NCBI GenBank assembly: GCA_016282315.1
Contig: JAEEKG010000096.1
Span: 68,447-104,841 of the forward strand
Source of the DNA: Clostridiales bacterium
GTDB taxonomy: Bacteria > Bacillota > Clostridia > Oscillospirales > CAG-272
Reading direction: 5' to 3'
Length of the DNA: 36,395 bases
A program made the position numbers and the translations under genes. Of this stretch, positions 1 through 6,286 are shown piece after piece. Within the stretch, counting starts at the first letter, position 1. Each line of letters begins with the position of its first letter. The notes under the pieces are model-generated. The model did not search any database and was not told the origin of the DNA. It saw only the letters and a program-made list of their open reading frames with translations.

Positions 1-100
1 TTCCTACAAGTCTGACTGTATGGCCATTTTCCCTGGATGGGAATGCCAAAGCAGACCCCATCATACCGGAACCTACTATTACTACAATTTCCTTTTTCAT
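1..100 (-). CDS. NAD(P)-dependent dehydrogenase, N-terminal fragment (glycerol-3-phosphate dehydrogenase-like)
   Basis: Only the first 33 codons lie in the window; the gene continues beyond base 1. The start ATG is at 100-98, with an AGGAG ribosome binding site at 110-106. The translation opens with a short charged stretch, then a beta strand and the Rossmann dinucleotide-binding motif VGSGMMGSA, followed by NGHTVRLVG, which resembles the start of GpsA-type glycerol-3-phosphate dehydrogenases and related reductases. It begins 15 bases after the stop of the TIM-barrel gene, so the two are probably one operon. The cofactor-binding fold is clear; the substrate cannot be judged from this fragment. 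Confidence 0.7.
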   Translation of the reverse strand, partial: MKKEIVVIVGSGMMGSALAFPSRENGHTVRLVG

Positions 101-115
101 TGATTCTCCTAGAGA

Positions 116-985
116 TTAGTTATTGTCAAAATACTCAACTAGTGTTTTTCCTGTTTCGTAAACATAATTCAACCACGTTGGCAACAATTTCATTGGAAGA
201 TCCCCATAAGCAAATTCAAATGAAAGCTTTCCTTTATATCCTGCTCTATTGAGTACGCTCATATTCTCTTTCCAATCGGTGTCACCTAAAAACGGAACCA
301 AATGGAGATCTTTGTCAAAATAATTATCATGAACATGAGTACAAACAACATATTTGCCCACTTGTTTCAATGCGTCAATCATACCATCTTTTCCATAAGC
401 GCACTTGGCATGACCGAAATCCCAACAGCATGCAACATTTGGTGTGTTGAATTTTTCGATAACAGCTAATAATTCTTCAACTCTTGATGTGAACCTGGAT
501 TTTCCGTCTATAATGGAATACCTGTATGAGTTATCTTCAAAAACATTTTCAACAGCTACTGTCATTCCGTTCTTTGCCGCATACTCAACAAAAGGATTTA
601 AGTATTTGCATGTGAAATCCAATATCTCTTTTTCATCGTATTTGTCTCTTGTTTTGTATTCATCAGCATGGACAACTACATATTTTGCATTCAATATTTT
701 AGATATTTCAAATACTCTTCCAAAATATGTAAAGAACATATTCTCATCAAATTGCTGGTATCTGTTAAAAGGCGCGTGTGTCTGCTCAACATTAATACCG
801 CATTTTTCCAGAGTTTCCCTGTCTTTTTCAGCTTTTTCAATGTAGTTATCTGAAATGAAGTCAGAAGTATAATCAACATGTTTAAAACCCGCTGCACTTA
901 GAAAACCGGAAACATCTTCCAGATTACGAACAACTCTGTGATTATTATCCTGTAATAAATAATTTGCAATTATTGATAGTTCCAT
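116..985 (-). CDS. Sugar phosphate isomerase/epimerase family protein (TIM barrel, AP-endonuclease 2 fold)
   Basis: This 289-residue protein has the pattern of the xylose-isomerase-like TIM-barrel family (AP_endonuc_2). Metal- and substrate-binding style segments are visible: VVVHADEY, VAVENVFED, CWDFGHAKC, THVHDNY and a final SFEFAYGD. These Glu/Asp/His positions normally hold a divalent metal in sugar isomerases, epimerases and inosose dehydratase-like enzymes. There is no signal peptide, so it is cytoplasmic. The ATG start has AGGAG seven bases upstream. A truncated Rossmann dehydrogenase follows after 15 bases, suggesting a sugar or polyol catabolic operon. The exact substrate is not inferable. 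An endonuclease IV role is unlikely given the short, isomerase-like layout. Confidence 0.8.
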   Translation of the reverse strand: MELSIIANYLLQDNNHRVVRNLEDVSGFLSAAGFKHVDYTSDFISDNYIEKAEKDRETLEKCGINVEQTHAPFNRYQQFDENMFFTYFGRVFEISKILNAKYVVVHADEYKTRDKYDEKEILDFTCKYLNPFVEYAAKNGMTVAVENVFEDNSYRYSIIDGKSRFTSRVEELLAVIEKFNTPNVACCWDFGHAKCAYGKDGMIDALKQVGKYVVCTHVHDNYFDKDLHLVPFLGDTDWKENMSVLNRAGYKGKLSFEFAYGDLPMKLLPTWLNYVYETGKTLVEYFDNN

Positions 986-1013
986 AATTGACTCCTAAAC
1001 AATTAACAATTGT

Positions 1014-1043
1014 ATTATATGCTGTTAGATATAATCCTCTCAA
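1014..1043 (-). promoter_or_regulatory. Candidate promoter of the isomerase operon
   Basis: Reading on the minus strand, TTGAGA (1043-1038), an 18-base spacer and TATAAT (1019-1014) precede the isomerase gene. Just downstream, 999-1013 holds an inverted repeat, ACAATT-AAC-AATTGT, lying between the -10 box and the ribosome binding site, where an operator would sit. Confidence 0.5.
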
Positions 1044-1084
1044 AAAAATTATACCCTTTTTTCATAGAGATAACAACAATGTAT

Positions 1085-1121
1085 AAAAAAAAGCCTCTCT
1101 TGCCAAATCTGACAAAAGAGG
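1085..1121 (-). terminator. Rho-independent terminator of tRNA-Pro
   Basis: Twelve paired positions (1121-1110 with 1105-1094) and a four-base loop, followed on the minus strand by eight T (1092-1085). Two pairs are G-U only when read as minus-strand RNA, which fixes the orientation. It sits directly after the tRNA-Pro 3' end. Confidence 0.85.
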
Positions 1122-1127
1122 TTGTGG

Positions 1128-1203
1128 TGGTCGGAGTGACTGGATTTGAACCAGCGGCCTCAACATCCCAAATGTCGCGCGCTACCATCTGCGCTACACC
1201 CCG
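1128..1203 (-). tRNA. tRNA-Pro (TGG)
   Basis: The minus strand folds as a cloverleaf: acceptor CGGGGTG pairs with CACTCCG, discriminator A, encoded CCA at 1130-1128. The anticodon loop TTTGGGA gives anticodon TGG, and the T loop is TTCAAAT. It is a single-gene transcription unit with its own promoter and terminator. Confidence 0.95.
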
Positions 1204-1224
1204 ATAAACATTTAACGCTCACTT

Positions 1225-1252
1225 ATTATAACACGATTTGTATTTTTGTCAA
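1225..1252 (-). promoter_or_regulatory. Sigma-A promoter of tRNA-Pro
   Basis: Minus strand TTGACA (1252-1247), 16-base spacer, TATAAT (1230-1225): perfect consensus hexamers about 22 bases upstream of the tRNA 5' end. Confidence 0.85.
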
Positions 1253-1289
1253 ATAGATTTTTCATTTACCAGTAAAAATTGTTCTTTAA

Positions 1290-1318
1290 TTGATTTTTAA
1301 TAAGTAATAATATATAAT
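1290..1318 (+). promoter_or_regulatory. Sigma-A promoter of the membrane-protein pair
   Basis: TTGATT (1290-1295), 17-base spacer, TATAAT (1313-1318). The predicted transcript would begin around 1325, giving a very short leader before the GGAGG ribosome binding site at 1330-1334. Confidence 0.7.
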
Positions 1319-1339
1319 TTGACTGGTATGGAGGCAAAT

Positions 1340-1954
1340 ATGACAAGAGAGAAAAAATCGGAAATTATTTATATCATCAAATTTATACTGGGTTTAGCAT
1401 TCGGTGTTACACTTATAGTTTTTCCAGGAAAATCAATTGACGCTATATGTTATATCATGGGTATTGCTGCTATAGCACTCGGTATAATAGGAATAGTTGT
1501 TTATATAACTAAAAATGAAATCAAGTTTAATAGTTTGACTTTGATATTGAGTGTCATCTGCATTATTTGCGGTATTGTACTCTGCATTCATCCTGAATTC
1601 GTGAAAAGAATAATTCCTACAATTGTAGGTTTGTTCATCATAATAGACAGTGCAATAAAAATTGTTTCAACACTGAACATCAAAGGAAAAAGTCCTTATT
1701 GGACACTGACATTCACTCTTTCTCTAATTGGACTTGTACTTGGCATTTTGGTTATTGCATTTGGAGATAAAGTAGCAGACATTATTGCTATATTATCCGG
1801 CGTTGCTCTTTTAGTCGAATCTATCGAGAGCTTCATTATTTTCCTTGCATTTAAAAAGCACATAAAATCCAATACAGGTAATGTTACATTGGAAAGTACA
1901 GAATATTCAGTAAAAAGCAGCGAATCACTCGATGACTCTGACTCACAGAATTGA
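1340..1954 (+). CDS. HdeD/DUF308-like integral membrane protein
   Basis: A 204-residue protein made of paired hydrophobic helices separated by short loops. The repeated two-helix layout, with segments such as FILGLAFGVTLIVFPGKS and LGILVIAFGDKVAD, fits the DUF308/HdeD family; known members include E. coli HdeD, linked to acid resistance, but most are uncharacterised. The C-terminus is a Ser/Glu/Asp-rich cytosolic tail. I chose ATG 1340 because GGAGG lies five bases upstream, rather than the in-frame TTG at 1319. It is followed by another membrane protein after 11 bases, so the two are co-transcribed. Six to eight membrane spans are likely. Function is not inferable beyond membrane stress speculation. 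Confidence 0.75.
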   Translation: MTREKKSEIIYIIKFILGLAFGVTLIVFPGKSIDAICYIMGIAAIALGIIGIVVYITKNEIKFNSLTLILSVICIICGIVLCIHPEFVKRIIPTIVGLFIIIDSAIKIVSTLNIKGKSPYWTLTFTLSLIGLVLGILVIAFGDKVADIIAILSGVALLVESIESFIIFLAFKKHIKSNTGNVTLESTEYSVKSSESLDDSDSQN

Positions 1955-1965
1955 CGGTGATTAAT

Positions 1966-2784
1966 ATGTCAAAAAATATTAAAACAATACTGACGATAGT
2001 TTTTTGTCTAACTTTTGTTGTTTTATTGGGATTAACTGTTCTGAGAACTGTTTTACTCGTCAACAATTATGATCTAACGACAAAACAATTTGATATCGGA
2101 TCAACTAACCTGACTCATTTAATCCTGATTCTTTCATTTGCAGTTGCTATTATTCTTTTTGTTTCTTCATTCATCGTGAAAAAACACGAAGTGAAAGAAT
2201 TCAAGATTTCAAGTATTACAAAAATGGTTTCTTCTGTATTATTAGTTGGTTCTACTATTTCAAATGCTGTTTATTTAGTAAATTCAGATCCAAACAATTA
2301 TTCTACATCAAACACATTTTCTTCATACAAGTTGCTATTGATTCTATGGTCCATTTTCGCCTTACTGTCAGTAGTATATCTTGTATATTCAATTGTACAA
2401 AAAGATAAAGATTTAGGTGCCCTTTCAATCGTATTACCATTGTGGGCGGGCATGGGTATTCTGTCTTCGTATTTTAATCCCGATTGTTCCCTTATGGACA
2501 ACAACAAAACTATTTTTTGTTTCATCCTGATGAGTGCGGCAATTATGTTTATTAAGGCCTCAAAAAACAAGGTATATGAAGAAAACAATTACCTGACAAC
2601 CCTTTTATCTTCTGTTTTATCTGTCGGTTTATCTGTTCTGTTTTTGATACCTAACATTATTTATGTGATATCAACTAAGAGTCCGATTACTCTATGGGGC
2701 ATGGAAAACTTATGTGCATTATTTATTCTGATCTACTCAATTAATGTCATGATAGTTTGCTTGAAAAACGAAAAAACAAATTAA
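1966..2784 (+). CDS. Hypothetical multi-pass membrane protein
   Basis: I do not recognise the family. The 272-residue product has about eight hydrophobic spans, beginning with a helix at residues 6-28, and ends in a basic tail. ATG 1966 follows a GGTGA ribosome binding site at 1955-1959; an in-frame TTG at 1951 overlaps the previous stop but has no ribosome binding site of its own. It is the second gene of a two-gene unit with the DUF308-like protein and is closed by a strong terminator. No catalytic motif or ligand-binding domain is visible. Confidence 0.7.
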   Translation: MSKNIKTILTIVFCLTFVVLLGLTVLRTVLLVNNYDLTTKQFDIGSTNLTHLILILSFAVAIILFVSSFIVKKHEVKEFKISSITKMVSSVLLVGSTISNAVYLVNSDPNNYSTSNTFSSYKLLLILWSIFALLSVVYLVYSIVQKDKDLGALSIVLPLWAGMGILSSYFNPDCSLMDNNKTIFCFILMSAAIMFIKASKNKVYEENNYLTTLLSSVLSVGLSVLFLIPNIIYVISTKSPITLWGMENLCALFILIYSINVMIVCLKNEKTN

Positions 2785-2801
2785 TGAATTTCAATAAATA
2801 A

Positions 2802-2837
2802 GACCTATGATTTTTTAGTCATAGGTCATATTTTTTT
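2802..2837 (+). terminator. Rho-independent terminator
   Basis: Perfect 9-bp stem GACCTATGA/TCATAGGTC (2802-2810 and 2819-2827) followed by a T tract at 2831-2837. It ends the membrane-protein pair and lies between convergent genes, so it may also act for the ZIP gene. Confidence 0.85.
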
Positions 2838-3630
2838 ATAATTGAATGCAATCTAGTATGAGCATTATAACAAAGCCTGAAATGAATGACCACACACCAT
2901 AGTGATCATGTCCTTCACTTGTCATTTCAGGTATCATTTCTTCTGAAACAACATAAATCATGCATCCCGCTGCAAAAGCTAATGCCCAAGGCATTATACC
3001 CTGTATTTGCATTGCCAAAAACAATCCGGCAATACCTGCTATCGGTTCTACTATTCCCGACATCATACCGAACAAGAAAGCCTTTTTAGATGATCCTGTT
3101 TCAGCTTTAATTGGTAAAGATACTACAGCTCCTTCAGGAATATTCTGTATTCCGATACCTATTGCCAAAAGCAATGCTCCAACCAAAAGCGCCGCGTTCT
3201 CTTTTTGGGATAAGGCAACACCGAATGCTATACCTACCGACAATCCTTCAGGAACATTGTGAATTGTAACTGCCAAAAACATCTTGCTTGTTTTTGACAT
3301 TTTTTGTACATGCATTCCTTCTTCCTGATTCTTATTGCTGTGAATGTGAGGAACTATCTTATCTATACCCCACAAAAACATTGCGCCTAAAACGATGGAT
3401 ATTGCTACAACAGACCAACTGGGCATATATGAGACACTTGATTCCAGCGCAGGTTTTATCAATGAAAAGAATGAAGCAGAAAACATAACTCCCGCTGCAA
3501 ACCCAGTAAAGATTTTTGTTAGATTAGGAGATATTTCTTTTTTTCGTATAAAGAATACAAACAGAGAGCCTAGTGTTGTACAAACAAAAATTAAAGCAAT
3601 GCCTATTACCGGATATAAAATGTCGATCAC
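2836..3630 (-). CDS. ZIP family divalent metal transporter
   Basis: The 264-residue protein has the eight-helix ZIP layout (ZupT/GufA-like branch). The metal-site helices IV and V carry HNVPEG (residues 124-129) and QNIPEG (162-167), and helix VI carries VEP near 194-196. A cytosolic loop with PHIHSNKNQEEGMH (94-107) could bind metal. ZIP proteins move Zn, Fe, Mn or related ions into the cytosol. The start is GTG at 3630, with GGGGAG five bases upstream. The gene is monocistronic and faces a palindromic operator candidate at 3678-3695. Which metal it carries is not shown by the sequence; zinc fits the His-rich G3E genes 3 kb away but that is inference. Confidence 0.9.
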   Translation of the reverse strand: MIDILYPVIGIALIFVCTTLGSLFVFFIRKKEISPNLTKIFTGFAAGVMFSASFFSLIKPALESSVSYMPSWSVVAISIVLGAMFLWGIDKIVPHIHSNKNQEEGMHVQKMSKTSKMFLAVTIHNVPEGLSVGIAFGVALSQKENAALLVGALLLAIGIGIQNIPEGAVVSLPIKAETGSSKKAFLFGMMSGIVEPIAGIAGLFLAMQIQGIMPWALAFAAGCMIYVVSEEMIPEMTSEGHDHYGVWSFISGFVIMLILDCIQL

Positions 3631-3677
3631 AAAAACTCCCCCTTTTCCTTTTTTCTATATATTTTTTCTGTAAGCGC

Positions 3678-3701
3678 AGTTAGCGCTAGCTAACTATTAT
3701 A
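3678..3701 (-). promoter_or_regulatory. Candidate -10 box and palindromic operator of the ZIP gene
   Basis: An inverted repeat AGTTAGC-GCTA-GCTAACT spans 3678-3695. On the minus strand it lies immediately downstream of TATAAT (3701-3696), so a protein bound there would overlap the transcription start. The TTAG...CTAA architecture is reminiscent of DtxR/MntR/IdeR-family boxes, but the identity of the regulator is inference. I find no convincing -35 box. Confidence 0.55.
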
Positions 3702-3729
3702 TCACCCCAAAATATAAAATACTAGATTG

Positions 3730-4290
3730 TTATTGATCAATTCTTTTGATAAACACTGCCGGATTTCCTCCGACCATTGTATTAGCTTCTACATCTTTAG
3801 TAACTACAGACCCAGCTGCCACTACACTGTTTTCTCCGATTGTAACACCGGGACAAATAATGGCACCTATACAAATCCAAGCATTGTTTTTAATAACTAC
3901 CTTTTTGAAATAGTATTTGTTGTGCCTGTCTTTATAATCATGATTAACTGTCGCTATCTTGACATCAGGCCCGATTAAAACGTTGTCTTCTATCTCTATT
4001 ATTCCTGCGCTCAAAAATGTTGCGCCTTTATTTATGGTAATGTTCTTTCCGAATTTCATTCTTCTTCCGCAATCGCAGTAAAAAGGAGAAACAATCGCAA
4101 TGGAATCATCAATTTTTGTTTGGAATAGTTCATACAGCAGTTCTCTATATCCATCATCCGTAGGTTTCATGGAAGAAATTTTAAGGCATAATGCATGAGA
4201 GCGAATCATTTCTTTTTCAGCACTTTCAAAGTACGCTTCATCCTTATATGCCACACCGTTTTTATCTACTATCTCATAATAATCTTTCAT
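3730..4290 (-). CDS. Left-handed beta-helix O-acetyltransferase (maltose/galactoside acetyltransferase type)
   Basis: A 186-residue protein with the N-terminal helical segment of the maltose/nodulation acetyltransferase family (residues 1-65) and hexapeptide repeats from about residue 75 to 180, for example IEIEDNVLIGPDV and PGVTIGENSVVAAGSVVTKDV. His117 in ATVNHDY matches the catalytic His. Such enzymes transfer acetyl from acetyl-CoA to a sugar hydroxyl and act as trimers in the cytosol. The ATG at 4290 has GGTGA upstream. It stands alone between the tRNA terminator and the ZIP promoter region. The acceptor sugar is unknown. Confidence 0.88.
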   Translation of the reverse strand: MKDYYEIVDKNGVAYKDEAYFESAEKEMIRSHALCLKISSMKPTDDGYRELLYELFQTKIDDSIAIVSPFYCDCGRRMKFGKNITINKGATFLSAGIIEIEDNVLIGPDVKIATVNHDYKDRHNKYYFKKVVIKNNAWICIGAIICPGVTIGENSVVAAGSVVTKDVEANTMVGGNPAVFIKRIDQ

Positions 4291-4325
4291 TCAACTTCAC
4301 CTTTTACAAATAACATATTGAAAAT

Positions 4326-4357
4326 AAAAAAATGACCTTGATAAATATCATCAAAGC
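4326..4357 (-). terminator. Rho-independent terminator of the tRNA operon
   Basis: On the minus strand a 9-bp stem (4357-4349 with 4342-4334, including two G-U pairs) is followed by a T run (4332-4326). It ends the four-tRNA operon. Confidence 0.85.
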
Positions 4358-4369
4358 CATCCTAAAATA

Positions 4370-4447
4370 TGGGGTGGATACTCGGACTTGAACCGAGGGC
4401 CTTCAGGGCCACAACCTGACGCGCTAACCACCTGCGCTATATCCACC
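4370..4447 (-). tRNA. tRNA-His (GTG)
   Basis: Cloverleaf on the minus strand with the extra G-1 typical of tRNA-His encoded at 4447 and paired with C73. Anticodon loop TTGTGGC gives GTG. CCA is encoded at 4372-4370. Last gene of the tRNA operon. Confidence 0.95.
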
Positions 4448-4477
4448 ATATAAAAAATAGGCAAAAACAGAATTGGA

Positions 4478-4554
4478 TGGTGGGGGCAGAGGGGTTCGAA
4501 CCCCCGACCTTCTGCACGTCAAGCAGACACTCTAGCCAGCTGAGCTATGCCTCC
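4478..4554 (-). tRNA. tRNA-Val (GAC)
   Basis: Cloverleaf on the minus strand; anticodon loop TTGACGT gives GAC; T loop TTCGAAC; CCA encoded at 4480-4478. The acceptor arms GGAGGCA and TGCCCCC pair except for an A3-C70 mismatch. Confidence 0.93.
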
Positions 4555-4558
4555 AATA

Positions 4559-4635
4559 TGGCGTGCCTTGGGGGATTCGAACCCTCGACCTACTGCTTAG
4601 AAGGCAGTTGCTCTATCCAGCTGAGCTAAAGGCAC
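4559..4635 (-). tRNA. tRNA-Arg (TCT)
   Basis: Acceptor GTGCCTT pairs with AAGGCAC; anticodon loop CTTCTAA gives TCT; discriminator G; CCA encoded at 4561-4559. The T stem (GAGGG with CCCCC) has one A-C mismatch at positions 50-64. Confidence 0.94.
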
Positions 4636-4639
4636 ATAA

Positions 4640-4713
4640 TGGAGCGGATGATGGGAATCGAACCCACGTGACCAGCTTGGAAGGCTGATGTTCTACCATT
4701 GAACCACACCCGC
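4640..4713 (-). tRNA. tRNA-Gly (TCC)
   Basis: Acceptor GCGGGTG pairs with CATCCGC through one G-U pair; anticodon loop CTTCCAA gives TCC; CCA encoded at 4642-4640. First gene of the operon after the promoter. Confidence 0.95.
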
Positions 4714-4742
4714 GTTAACGCTCTGTTTTTAGCCGCTAGACC

Positions 4743-4771
4743 ATATTAACACAACGATTCTTATTTGTCAA
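4743..4771 (-). promoter_or_regulatory. Sigma-A promoter of the tRNA operon
   Basis: Minus strand TTGACA (4771-4766), 17-base spacer, TAATAT (4748-4743), about 30 bases upstream of tRNA-Gly. Confidence 0.8.
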
Positions 4772-4833
4772 CAAATAATTTGCAATCTTTAGCCATTTTC
4801 GTGCATTTTTTTAGAGCGTATTAGCAATAATAA

Positions 4834-5472
4834 TCAGTGATGAACTTTCGTAAAACTTGTAACCTTTTTATCTTCATCAAACGATATTTCAAAAGTAGTC
4901 GGATCTATGAAATCTTCATACGTTCCGAGATTATATAACCATAAATCAGAATTATCCGTTAGACTATAATCTTTGTTATCAGGGGCTCCCAAAAGCTCTT
5001 GTACTTGTTGTTTTGTCAAACCAGTCAAATCGTATTGTTCAACAAAAGAATTAATCAATAATCCCCTGTAATTATGGTCATCAGACGCATTTTCCCACTT
5101 CTCTTTTGTCCACTTGCTGTATTCCTTGAAATATGCATTTGTACCGACGAATGAACCGACAAGAATGATAAGACTTAATGCAATTGTTAATGACAATACT
5201 ACTATCACTTTTTTCTTATTATCTCTATTTTTCATCATTGATAAGATAAAGAAAACTATAACTGCTGAACCTATAATTGCCAGTACAAACAGGCTTGGAA
5301 ACAAAAGCAAAGAAAACAGATTAAGAACACCTTCAGTTGTAACAACAGCGTTGAAATATATAAGCCCTACAAGTACGCTGGTTATTATATACACTGAAGC
5401 AAGAATGACTAATATTATTAAAAAGACTTTTTTTCCTGAATTACTTTTAACTATTTTGTTTTCATTCTCCAT
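4834..5472 (-). CDS. Hypothetical membrane protein with a BamE/SmpA-like C-terminal segment
   Basis: The 212-residue product has three hydrophobic spans (roughly residues 15-42, 48-76 and 88-110), then a soluble C-terminal part. That part contains YDLTGLTKQQVQELLGAP followed by a Trp/Tyr-containing strand region, the pattern of SmpA/OmlA (BamE-like) small domains that recur in Bacillota lipoproteins and membrane proteins. The start codon overlaps the end of the upstream gene by 11 bases, implying coupled translation. No enzyme motif is visible. The domain assignment is by motif only and the function is unknown. Confidence 0.7.
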   Translation of the reverse strand: MENENKIVKSNSGKKVFLIILVILASVYIITSVLVGLIYFNAVVTTEGVLNLFSLLLFPSLFVLAIIGSAVIVFFILSMMKNRDNKKKVIVVLSLTIALSLIILVGSFVGTNAYFKEYSKWTKEKWENASDDHNYRGLLINSFVEQYDLTGLTKQQVQELLGAPDNKDYSLTDNSDLWLYNLGTYEDFIDPTTFEISFDEDKKVTSFTKVHH

Positions 5473-6109
5473 ATTTGACTATATCCCTTAACATAATCAT
5501 GTGATTTGTAAAACTTGTTTGTTCAGCCTGAAGACCTGACTTGTCAGCAATGTACGGAACAACTTTAAGGCAGATAACCGTGTCACTTGAAAACGAGTTC
5601 AAACCCTTGTTGTTTTTGGCAAATGAAGTCTTAGACAAGTATAAAGCATAGTCATCGTAGGCTTCACCGGGCAAAGTGTCTCCGAATACTTCATTTAGTT
5701 TGACGAACCGACCTGAATCCTTGTATTTTTCGTATACATTTTCAGACATGATGTATATGTAATACGGCAGGTGGGTCATGCCGCTGAGATAATTCTCTGC
5801 CGAAGCATTTACTCCATTGGCATAATACTCTGCTTTTTGAGGATCATAAACGGTCTGTGAGAAGTTGATAGCTACCTCATTGTTTTTATCTGTATCTATC
5901 CCTATTTTTTTGAATGAATCAACTATCTCCTGCTGTCTGTCTTTTGTTATATTCTCATCACCTACATACATTATGTAATAGTCATAATTCTTTTTTTGAA
6001 ACATCTGAACAGTGCAGATAATGGCTATGATAACGAAGAAAGATATTATAATGGTTCTCCACTTATAGTGATACCAGAAATTATCAAGTTTTTTCCAAAA
6101 TTCACTCAT
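5462..6109 (-). CDS. Hypothetical single-pass membrane protein
   Basis: A 215-residue protein with a short cytosolic start (SEFWKKLDNFWYHYKWRT), one transmembrane helix at about residues 20-40, and an extracytoplasmic domain of about 170 residues. I do not recognise a named family, though this aromatic N-terminus plus single helix is a layout I associate with uncharacterised clostridial proteins. I chose ATG 6109 rather than 6130 because AAGGA lies seven bases upstream of it. It overlaps the downstream membrane protein by 11 bases, so the two probably act together at the cell surface. Confidence 0.7.
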   Translation of the reverse strand: MSEFWKKLDNFWYHYKWRTIIISFFVIIAIICTVQMFQKKNYDYYIMYVGDENITKDRQQEIVDSFKKIGIDTDKNNEVAINFSQTVYDPQKAEYYANGVNASAENYLSGMTHLPYYIYIMSENVYEKYKDSGRFVKLNEVFGDTLPGEAYDDYALYLSKTSFAKNNKGLNSFSSDTVICLKVVPYIADKSGLQAEQTSFTNHMIMLRDIVKYGE

Positions 6110-6248
6110 TTTGTTTTCCTTTATGTTCATAATTGGTTTTCAATTGATGTGATTATTTCGAATATATAATAGAGACTTAATGAACAAAAAATCAAGAAGA
6201 AAATATATATTTAATCAAAAATTAATAATTTGTTAATACAAAGTGTGA

Positions 6249-6254
6249 TATAAT
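6249..6254 (+). promoter_or_regulatory. Candidate -10 box of the G3E operon
   Basis: A perfect TATAAT at 6249-6254. At 17 bases upstream the hexamer is only TAATTT (6226-6231), a poor -35, and it lies inside the AT-rich palindrome AAATTAATAATTT (6219-6231). A weak -35 overlapped by an inverted repeat is compatible with regulation, but the palindrome could be chance in such AT-rich DNA. Confidence 0.45.
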
Positions 6255-6286
6255 ATTAGCGCAATCTAAAAAGAAGGTGAATTTAT

